Shown in pieces: positions 54,315-63,050 of a stretch of DNA of 64,000 nt (its first letter is position 1; each line of letters opens with the position of its first letter). The stretch is from Undaria pinnatifida (taxonomy: Eukaryota; Sar; Phaeophyceae; Laminariales; Alariaceae): assembly GCA_012845835.1 (NCBI GenBank), contig JABAKD010000021.1, positions 300,001 to 364,000 of the forward strand. Reading direction: 5' to 3'. The notes beneath the pieces were generated by a model. The model was not told the origin of the DNA. It saw only the letters and a program-made list of their open reading frames with translations, and did no database searches. The position numbers were made by a program, and so were the translations under genes.

Positions 54315-54784
54315 GTATAATGTCCTTCCCCTTCTGTCGCTTCTGTTAGCGGCATATTTGCCGTTTTCATTGCTGAACTCCATCGTTGTTGCACCCGTCC
54401 GAACGCACAGTATGAAGAGAACAAGGAAAAAATGCGTGCCGGCGCCTGCTTTGACAAGAGGCGGCACTTTTTGGCGCAAACGTTTTCCGAATTCCGGAGC
54501 TCCTCAACCCAATCAATGTCGGTGTAATGTGGAACCCTTTTTTAGTTTTATATTGTTCGTAATTTTTTTTTCATGCCTGAGTCATCCCGCGCTACTAGGG
54601 GATGCAGCATATTCTAAGAATTTTCTTTCTGAGCTCAACACGTCGCACCCGGAACATGACTTCGATGGCATATCGTTTCGCGCGACCCAACCAACACTTC
54701 CCCGTATACGTGGGCTGGTCCGAAAACAAAATGTTGTACTCGTAGAAATATCATACTAAAGCCGATAGTTTCACACTTGAGGAG

Positions 54785-55272
54785 AGCTCAATCGATCGCA
54801 TTATCACATTATCACAATCGGTCAAATTGTCAAAATCGGTCACATTATCACACTATCAGAATCGATCACATCATCAGAATCGGTCACATTATCACAATCG
54901 GGTCACATTTTCACAATCGGTGGCATTATCACAATCGGTCACATTATCACATTATCACATCCTCACATTATCATAATCGGTCACAATATCGCAATCGGTC
55001 ACATTATCCCAATCGGTGACATTATCACAATCGGTCACATTATCACAATCGGTCACATCACCACAATCGGTCACATTATCACGTTATCACATCATCACAT
55101 TATCACAATCGGTCACATTATCAGAATCGGTCACGTTATCACAATCGATCACAATATCACAATCGGTCACATTATCGCAATCGGTCACAATCGGTCACAA
55201 TATCACAATCGGTCACAATCGGTCACAATCGGTCACAATCGGTCACAATCGGTCACAATCGGTCACAATCGT
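54785..55272. repeat. ATCGGTCACATTATCACA minisatellite, ~490 bp
   Basis: Units of 17-18 bp (CACATTATCACAATCGGT) that shorten to 10 bp (CACAATCGGT, 7 copies) near 55200-55270, ending just before TIR element A6. Confidence 0.95.
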
Positions 55273-55288
55273 TCGCCCTACTGGATAT

Positions 55289-55575
55289 GACGCGTGCTAC
55301 GGTAGAGGTTCACCACTTTTTTTTCTCGACACTACCCCTCACGTTTGGAGCTTAAGACAACTCTAAGGCAAAAACGGATTTGGAGAAACATGAAACTGTT
55401 ATCAAACCGGATGCAAAATCCCATGGCCCCCTAGGGTGCACAACGAGAATCACGCGACAAAATAAACGGGACGTATTTCCGACGATAGCATTACTAGGTT
55501 AAGAAGCCCTTTCATTCAGAAAAAAAAAATCGCCAAAAAAAGGTATACCTTAATACCTCTATCGTAGCAGGCGTC
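55289..55575 (-). mobile_element. Family A TIR element, copy A6 (287 bp, reverse)
   Basis: GACGCGTGCTACGGTAGAGGTTCACC ... GGTATACCTTAATACCTCTATCGTAGCAGGCGTC with the complete reversed interior. Confidence 0.85.
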
Positions 55576-55830
55576 CCATGAGGACGTGCCTCCTGGGGCA
55601 TGATGGGACGCGAGGGATGAGTTTGTTCGTCGGGGTTGCATTATCAAGTTTACTCAAAATAAGCTAATGCGGGTAGGGTATTCAGAGTCGCTGTAGTTTT
55701 ATCAAGCCACTACCCTCAGAAAGCAAAAAACAACATTGGTGGGTACATATCTCGACCGTCCTAATAGTATAGTGTTACTATGCCATATCTGCGCTCTGTC
55801 TCCACGTCAAAACCTTTTTTTTTACTTTTA

Positions 55831-55858
55831 GTGCCTGCCTGCCCAAGGTGGAACTGGT
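55831..55858 (+). other. Short segment with two strong splice sites
   Basis: TTTTTTTTTACTTTTAG precedes and GTAAGTTTC follows a ~28-base segment (TGCCTGCCTGCCCAAGGTGG...). Both sites are near consensus, but the segment is too short to judge; one frame reads ACLPKVEL. Confidence 0.3.
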
Positions 55859-56145
55859 AAGTTTCAAGCTTGTATGGCGAGAGTTCGGATGCACACAGCA
55901 GTTCGGACCCAAGGCGAAAAAACAAAGTAGGCACGACGTCCTCCCACCTGAATGCCTGCCGAAAGCTGTCTCGACGGTGGGCAAAATTGGAATCGCCCTT
56001 CCTTCACAAAATCCAGGGAATTTTTATGTATCTTCGAAGCGCAAAAACGCGCGACCGGAGCATCACGCAGGTTGCCAATATGAGCGACGCTTAAATTGAT
56101 CGAACTCACAGCTGACCCACCAGGTATTGAATTATCTTCTTATGT

Positions 56146-56509
56146 GGCGTGTTACGATTATCGATAGAGGTACACCACTTCTTTCTCTGGGGTTTCTCGA
56201 TTTAATTTGGGAGCTTCAAACCTATCCCAAAAAACCGATTTGGAAAAAAATAGAACTGCTACTACCGTATGGAAAATCCCATGGCCTATGTACACAACAA
56301 GAATCAGGCAAAACAAATGGCCTATTACTTTTTTTTCCGACGATAGTATTAGTAGGTTAACCCCTTTACAACTGGAAACCCATTTTGGGGACAAAATTAC
56401 TTGGATTTAGTATAGGGAGGGGTTCGGGGGTTCTAAAGGGGTTAAGGAGCACCGTCATTCAGAAACCATTTCCGCCAAAAAAAAGTATACCTCTATCGTA
56501 GCACGCGTC
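56146..56509 (-). mobile_element. Family A TIR element, copy A7, with nested family C insert
   Basis: GGCGTGTTACGATTATCGATAGAGGTACACC ... AAAAAGTATACCTCTATCGTAGCACGCGTC. At 364 bp it is about 90 bp longer than A1/A2; 56355-56445 is a reverse-strand family C repeat, which accounts for the difference. Confidence 0.82.
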
Positions 56510-57104
56510 TTTTTTTTATGATGGATTGACCCGCGGCAAGGACGGCGATCGAGAACCCGCTCTTAGGTAATACGATAGCGAAACGCTGACTAGTGCTGGG
56601 TTTCTGGCGGGGTAGTAGCGTTGTATAGAACGCTAGGGTATCCAGCACGCCAGGAGGAGCATTCCTTGCTGAACAGGGGAGGGTGCAGCACCAAAATGTT
56701 ATAATAGTCTAGACGTTTTTTTTTCGTGAGCTAGCTGAGGAAACCAGGTAACTTCGAGAATGCTTACATCACTTGGGTGACAAAAACGACAACAAACCGC
56801 ATGAATGATGAGTAACGAGAACGCTTAATCGCTTTGCTCTTGATTGAGTGACTAAATAGAACGTTTATTCACTGGATGGATTGAACGACGAAAACGTGTG
56901 GTCACTTGATGTGTAACGAGAACGCTTGGTCACTGGATTGATTGAGCGACGCGAAAGTGTGACCACTTGATTGAGTAACAAGAACCACGGTTTAAGGGTT
57001 TTGGCCAAAGAAACCCTAGGGTAGACCCTATTATTTGGGAGTTAAAATAAGACTAAGACTAAGACTAGACCGCGCGGGCTATAACAGGAGGGGACGCGCG
57101 CCAC

Positions 57105-57300
57105 GATAAAGGCGTTAAGGTATACCGTTTTTTGGCGTTGCTATTTTCCGAATGACGGGACTCCTTAACTCTTTCAGAGCCCCCAAACCCCTCCCTATAC
57201 TAAATCCAAGTAATTTTGTCCCCAAAAAGGGTTTCCGATTGTACAGGCGTTAGCCCCAAATTGCCGGAGTGTCGTTCGCGTCTTCCAACATTATTTTTTT
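57105..57300 (+). mobile_element. Family A left half with family C insert
   Basis: GACGCGCGCCACGATAAAGGCGTTAAGGTATACCGTTTTTTGGCG...CTTAAC, then family C at 57172-57256, then CCCCAAATTGCCGGAGTGTCG. The insertion point is the same as in A7. Confidence 0.72.
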
Positions 57301-57593
57301 CATTTTCATGTCTAGGACATGGGTTGTTTTCATCACAGCATTGCAATCTCGGTATACTCGAATCGGGTTTTGTTAATAGTGGGTTAAGAAAGTAGTGTTG
57401 TTATTATTTCATTTGTAATCTGACAAAATGTAGCGTGAGTGTCAAAAACCAGAAACATGATGAAAAAACCACAACATCCAGATGAAAAAGCGTGAAACGA
57501 TGTTTCCAACAACCAAAAACTATGAATACGGAATGTACAGGTCCTCTCTGTTCTCCTAGGGCAAAGTCCTCCCCCCCCATCCACTTCTATGGC

Positions 57594-57663
57594 AGTATCG
57601 AGTATCGAGTATCGAGTAACGAGTATTGAGTAACGATTATCGAGTATCGAGTATCGAGTATCG
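57594..57663. repeat. GTATCGA 7-10-bp array
   Basis: TATCGAG units with GTAACGA and TATTGAG variants. Confidence 0.9.
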
Positions 57664-57799
57664 AGGTCGCCAAGTGTAGAGCTTCAGGAAATATTTGGAG
57701 CACCTCTTCGGTGGCAGGTACAAATACCTTCGGCTGTAAAAATGGATTCTGAATAAATGACGGCGCACTTTCACCCGTTTAGGACTGCAGTCCCAATCT

Positions 57800-57965
57800 G
57801 GGGACGAATCGCTTCAAAACTGAGTCATATATAGGTTTCTGTACACTGCAGTACTGAACGGGTAATGGCGCTCCTTGACCTCCTTAGGACTGCAGTCCCA
57901 ATCTTGGCACAAATCACTTGAAAATAGACTAACATACAGGTTTCTGTACACGGGAGCACTAAAAA
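57800..57965. repeat. ~115-bp direct duplication
   Basis: GGACTGCAGTCCCAATCTGGGGACGAATC...ATAGGTTTCTGTACAC at 57781-57846 is repeated at 57886-57951. Confidence 0.85.
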
Positions 57966-58321
57966 AGGAGATATTAAGTTAACCCAGAACCGCGTCGGAA
58001 TTTCATTCTTATGATACCACACACAAACTGATCTTTGCAATAATGTTTTCGTCGTGGAACTATACTATCGTAGGCTGACTCCCCATATGTTTCTGGTGGA
58101 GGCATGAATTGCGTCAGCTGTGATATAGTCTATGCATGTACCACCTTTGGTTTTGTTTGTGTTTTTTTCCCTGGGGTATTCCTCAGCTCCAGAGTGACTG
58201 GAGCCTGTCCTGTGAGCACGGACTTGCTTATGCGAGTTAATGTGAGAACAACAACAGGTGCCGCGGTATTTTTCATGAGGTGCCCAGCCAGAGTCATCCA
58301 TCCCACGCTGCTCTTAATAAT

Positions 58322-58437
58322 GGGGTTGTTGTTGTTGTTGTTGTTGTTGTTGTTGCTGTTGTTGTTGTTGTTGCTTTGTTGTTATTGTTGATGTTGTTGT
58401 TGTTGTTGCTTTGTTGTCATTGTTGTTGTTGTTGTTG
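58322..58437. repeat. (GTT)n array
   Basis: GTTGTTGTT with GCT and ATT interruptions, running directly into a family B copy at GAGCTCCTCGAG. Confidence 0.95.
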
Positions 58438-58800
58438 AGCTCCTCGAGTGACAAACTAATGGTTAGTGTGAATCAATTTTACGAGTGTTTTTCGTTTTAG
58501 GACTACTAGATCGGTAATACGAGTACGAGCGCATAGAACTTGTTTCGGTCGGGATTGCGCGAACGAATGTGCTTTTTTTTTAAGGTCGTCGTGTTTCGTG
58601 ATATGATGTTGATAATGATGTTGGTGATGACGTTGATGATGATGACGATGATGACGATGATGATGATGATGCTGATGAAATGATGATGATAATGGCGATG
58701 ATGTTGATGTTGATGATATTCAGCTCCTCATGTCGGGACCTCAGAAACTTCTTGGAATTTTCTGCACGGGTACCCTTTACCGTGGGATGGCTTAGCACTA
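58430..58800. mobile_element. Family B element, copy 9, with GAT tract
   Basis: GAGCTCCTCGAG, GGACTACTAG, GAGCGCATAGAACTTG, GGTCGGGATTGCGCGAACGAATG, GGTCGTCGTGTTTCG, GAT tract 58607-58715, then CAGCTCCTCATGTCGGGACCTCAGAAACTTC and GGGATGGC. Confidence 0.76.
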
Positions 58801-58807
58801 CTGTACT

Positions 58808-59080
58808 GACGCGTGCCACGATAAATTAGGTACGCCATTTTTTTTTTTTGTGAAGTTCCTCAACTTTGAAGCTTAAGACCTTCCAAAACCTGATTAAGAG
58901 AAAACAAAACTGCTACCACTACTGTGTATGAAAATAATCCCATATGGCCTAGGTACACAACGAGAATCGTGCAGAAAAAAGGGCGTGTTTTCGCCTATGT
59001 TATTAGTAGGTTGAGGAGCCCCGTCATTCAGAAAACATTTTCGCCAAAAAAAGGTATACACTCTATCGTGTAGCACGCGT
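58808..59080 (-). mobile_element. Family A TIR element, copy A8 (273 bp, reverse)
   Basis: GACGCGTGCCACGATAAATTAGGTACGCC ... GGTATACACTCTATCGTGTAGCACGCGT. Immediately followed by a second copy of its right half (59081-59182: CCGCCGATATTATTATTAGTAGGTTGAGGAGCCCC...GTATACCTTAATACGTCTATCGTAGCATG). Confidence 0.8.
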
Positions 59081-59739
59081 ATTTCCGCCGATATTATTAT
59101 TAGTAGGTTGAGGAGCCCCGTCATTCAGAAAACATTTTCGCCAAAAAAAGGTATACCTTAATACGTCTATCGTAGCATGTGTTTACGATAGAGGTAGCAC
59201 TTTTTTTTGTGTTTTTCTCCAAATTAGATATTTTGTGAGGGTGGGACATAGAGTGTAGAGCTCTCCTCAACTTAAGACAAGAGCCAGAAAAAAAAATGGG
59301 GTATCTCGACGGTAGCGCGCGCATAGAAACAAGAATGGGAGCTTCCGAGGGAAGACCGACCGACAGCAAAAGAAGTCTGACGAAGCAGCCACTTACGCTG
59401 CCGGCGTTAAGATGCGGGCGTTAAGTTATGCGCCCCGTTACAACACGCCTGCTGCATTGTTAAAGGTAGCCCTTTTTTGGCAGCTCGTTTTTCTGATCTT
59501 CGAGACTCGTTAACATCCCTCCCCAGTATCGTGTTGAAATGTCTGTTTTTTTGTGCGCGTTGTTCGTTTTGTTTTATACTTCGGCCATGAGTATCGCTGG
59601 AACTTTTTTTTCTTTTTCGTTTCTTTTTTTTGTTTACTAGCTATTAGACTATATAGGTCATGACAGTTCTCGTCGGGTAGAGCACTTTCCTTTCTTCTGA
59701 AAAACATGTTTTGGGTGGTGTTGTTCATAGTCTATAGCA

Positions 59740-60080
59740 CTACTCACTGAGCTACTAAGTCACTTATTATATGGCACCACTCACTGAGCTACTAAGTCAC
59801 GTGACTTGGTAGCTCAGTGGATAGTGCTGTTTGAGTGACTTAGTACGTAGTGTCAAGGTACAATGAGGTGCAACATGTTGGGGTATTAGTGGGGTATTAG
59901 TCCGTTTGGCCACTTGCAGAAGGTTAACCAACTGCTTGCCCAAACAAAGCCTCATTACAGTAGTACTAAGTGCTATCTCACTGAGCTACCACGTCACTTT
60001 TATAGCACCACCTACTAAGTCGATTATACAGCACTACCAACCGAGCTACTTGCGTCACGTGACTTAGGAGCTCAATCGCG
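59740..60080. repeat. Cluster of inverted repeats with a tRNA A-box-like motif
   Basis: GTGACTTGGTAGCTCAGTGGATAG (59798) is preceded directly by its near reverse complement (CACTGAGCTACTAAGTCAC), centred on CACGTG. Further reverse copies lie near 59745, 59972 and 60040, and a forward fragment at 60058. TAGCTCAGTGG resembles a tRNA A box; I find no B box or complete tRNA fold. Confidence 0.65.
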
Positions 60081-60142
60081 GGTGGTAGTTCCTTATCACC
60101 AACAGATGGGGTATAAAACTGATGCAAACCCATTTACAGCCA

Positions 60143-60240
60143 CTGTTAACGCCTTTACAAATAGAAACTCATTTTTGGGCACAAAATTACTTGGGTTAAG
60201 TATAGGGAGAGGTTTCGGGGCTCTTGAGGATTTAGAGGGT
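60143..60240 (-). repeat. Dispersed repeat C, reverse copy
   Basis: AACGCCTTTACAAATAGAAACTCATTTTTGGGCACAAAATTACTTGGGTTAAGTATAGGGAGAGG. Confidence 0.8.
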
Positions 60241-60514
60241 ACTAGTCCGTTTGACCACTTGCTAAAGGTTGACCAATTATTGCCTACCCAAACTAAGCCT
60301 TACAACACTCTTCCCCCCTGAAACGGCAGGATAGCAGGTCGGCCGGATACACGGGCGGACCTATCAATATAGAGCATCTCAAGTCAGCAACGTCAGCAGT
60401 ATATGGGTGTGCGCACACCTTCTACCACGACCGCGATATGATATGTCCCATGCGCAAACTGGGCGTGTCATGGACGACACGCGTATAATGGCATTTTCTT
60501 AGAGGTCGCTCTCC

Positions 60515-61287
60515 GACGCTAGCTACGATAGAGGTATACCTTTTTTTGGCTATTTTGTTTTCTGAATGACAAGCTACGATGTAGAGGCATACCTTTTTTT
60601 GGCTATTTTGTTTCCTGAATAACAAGCTACGATAGGGAGGTATGCCTTTATTTGGCGATTCTTTTTTCTGAATGACAAGCTACGATGTAGAGGTATACCT
60701 TTTTTTGGCTATTTTGTTTTCTGAATGACAAGGTGCGACAGAGGAATAACTTTTTTGGCTTTTTTTTTTTCTGAATGACAAGGTGCGATAGAGGAATACC
60801 TTTTTTTGGCTACTTTATTTTCTGAATGAGAAGGTGCGATAGAGGAATACCTTTTTTTTGGCTATTTTGTTTCCTGAATGACAAGCTACGATGTAGAGGT
60901 GTGTACCCTTTTTTTGGCTATTTTGTGTTTTGAATGACAAGCTGCGACAGAGGTATACCTTTTTTTGGCTATTTTTTGTTTTGAATGACAAGCTACGATA
61001 GAGGTATACCTTTTTTTGGCTATGGTGTTTTCAGAACGACGGGGTTCCTTAACCCATAACCGTCGGAAAAATAATAAATAATATTGGCCAGTTTTTTTTC
61101 TTGTTGCCTGATTCTCGCTGTGTACCTAGCCCGTGGGATTATTCATCCGGTATGATAACAAAGTGTTATTTTTTTTTCCAAATCGGTTGTTGGGGTTAAG
61201 AAGGAGATGTCTTGACCTCCCAAATTGAGGAACCTCAGAAAAAACGACAATGATTATGGTTGGTGCACCTCGATCGTAGAACGCGTC
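60515..61287 (+). mobile_element. Family A TIR element, copy A9, with tandemly amplified left end
   Basis: Starts GACGCTAGCTACGATAGAGGTATACC and ends GGTGCACCTCGATCGTAGAACGCGTC, but the first ~60 bp (CTACGATAGAGGTATACC TTTTTTTGGCTATTTTG TTTTCTGAATGACAAG) is repeated about nine times to 61020. Only then does the normal interior follow. Confidence 0.88.
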
Positions 61288-61374
61288 ATCCGTCGAATCC
61301 CAAAGGGACGCGTGACAAAGGGTACCTTTTTTGTAGAGGTTACCCTGAGCCATGCCACGGCGGGGTGGGGGGTT

Positions 61375-61645
61375 GTATTTTTTAAGGCCAAACGTTTTCT
61401 GTACGGTTTTAGAGCTGCTCAACTGCGGCAACTACATCGGTTTTAGTATGTGATATCTATTCTTACGAGCATGTTTCGTTTCAGGACTACTGGCGCATAC
61501 AACACACAAACGTCTGTTGGTCGGGTGGTGCGCGAACGAATGGCTAATTGTAATCATGTTTCGGGCGTGACAAATTGAGCTCCGCGGTCATGTGACTCGT
61601 GAGCTCAGAAACTTACGCTGCATTCCTAGCGCGCGGGATGACTCC
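61375..61645. mobile_element. Family B element, copy 10
   Basis: GCCAAACGTTTTCTG, AGAGCTGCTCAACTGC, CAGGACTACTGGCGCATAC, GTTGGTCGGGTGGTGCGCGAACGAATGG, CATGTTTCGGGCGTGA, GAGCTCAGAAACTTACGCTGC, GGGATGACTCC. Confidence 0.74.
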
Positions 61646-61684
61646 ACCCATGTTTACAAAAAGACATTATCCGAACGAAGGACT

Positions 61685-61765
61685 CTTTAGAGCCCCCAAA
61701 TCCATCCCTATACCAACTTCCAGTAAAGTAAAAAAAAGGGTTTCCAGTTGAAGAGGCCTCAACCC
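61685..61765 (+). repeat. Dispersed repeat C
   Basis: TTTAGAGCCCCCAAATCCATCCCTATACCAAC...TTTCCAGTTGAAGAGGCC. Confidence 0.75.
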
Positions 61766-61793
61766 CAAATCGTCGGAATTTCGTCATCCATCT

Positions 61794-62018
61794 TTATTTT
61801 GCGGTATGATTGTTTAGTATTCCTATTAATAGGCGATGGTATAACTTTACATCGGAGGGCGCTTTCACTTTCATCACATCAGTGTTTTGGATGGCGGCGC
61901 AGAACTTCTCAAGTGACTTGAGGAGTTTTACGTATACCTCTTGACCAAACTGAAAGTGAAACCCGACGGTGCTTTCGATGGGGGTGCAGATACACAAGAC
62001 AATAATTTTCCGAAACAA
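61794..62018 (-). CDS. Possible coding fragment on the minus strand
   Basis: A 74-codon open frame with ordinary protein-like composition and no repeat beneath it: FHFQFGQEVYVKLLKSLEKF, then CAAIQNTDVMKVKAPSDVKL. It could be an exon of another gene or a mobile-element remnant. I recognise no family and cannot fix splice sites. Confidence 0.25.
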   Translation of the reverse strand: MFRKIIVLCICTPIESTVGFHFQFGQEVYVKLLKSLEKFCAAIQNTDVMKVKAPSDVKLYHRLLIGILNNHTAK

Positions 62019-62524
62019 GAACGATACTCGGACGATTTTCGGTTGAGAGCACCCCGTTACAGTTTATAATCGACAAAAAAAAATACAAAAGGTACTATTA
62101 GGACCTCTATTGTAGCACGTGGCAGAGTGATATGGGACACAACCAACCACTACCAAAACCCAGGAGAACGACAACATTGGGCTTTTCAAACAACTACTCT
62201 CGCCTGTCTGCCCTACTGTATAGTCGATCTTCCGATCCGACACAAAGCCTGAACACGTCTCGAACGGGCCGAACGAGCCACCACGGCAGAGAGAGGGCAA
62301 AGAACACAATGGTATTTTGATTTGGTTTGTTTCCCGTCGCGCTGGCACGTACGTGCGCAGCAGATTGCTGCCTAAAAATATTGCGGGAAGATTTGCTTAC
62401 TGCCAAATGCACGTAGAATTACAAACATTGGAGCAGTACCGGTGATATAGCCAAACCTACGACGAAAAAAGTAATAATAACAGGCACAGGCAGGCTGGCT
62501 AACGCTTCGGCTAGCGCTTTGTTC

Positions 62525-63050
62525 AACGCTTTTGCTCAACGCTTTCGCTCAACGCTTCTGCTCAACGCTTCTGCTCAACGCTTCTGCTCAACGCTTCTGC
62601 TCAACGCTTCTGCTCAACGCTTCGCTCAACGCTTCGCTTGACGCTTCGCTTGACGCTTCGCTTGACGCTTCGCTTGACGCTTCGCTTGACGCTTCGCTTG
62701 ACGCTTCGCTTGACGCTTCGCTTGACGCTTCGCTTGACGCTTCGCTTGACGCTTCGCTTGACGCTTCGCTTGACGCTTCGCTTGACGCTTCGCTTGACGC
62801 TTCGCTTGACGCTTCGCTTGACGCTTCGCTTGACGCTTCGCTTGACGCTTCGCTTGACGCTTCGCTTGACGCTTCGCTTGACGCTTCGCTTGACGCTTCG
62901 CTTGACGCTTCGCTTGACGCTTCGCTTGACGCTTCGCTTGACGCTTCGCTTGACGCTTCGCTTGACGCTTCGCTTGACGCTTCGCTTGACGCTTCGCTTG
63001 ACGCTTCGCTTGACGCTTCGCTTGACGCTTCGCTTGACGCTTAGCTTGAC
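62525..63050. repeat. 12-bp array (GACGCTTCGCTT), ~34 perfect units
   Basis: Begins as diverged TCAACGCTTCTGC units (62525-62638) and becomes a perfect 12-bp array from about 62639 to 63042. All frames are open (SLDA, RLTL, KRSV repeats); the 170-185-codon frames are artefacts. Confidence 0.97.

Noticed and set aside
59798-59880. A functional tRNA gene
   Set aside because: An A-box-like motif only; no B box, anticodon arm or acceptor stem could be folded by eye.
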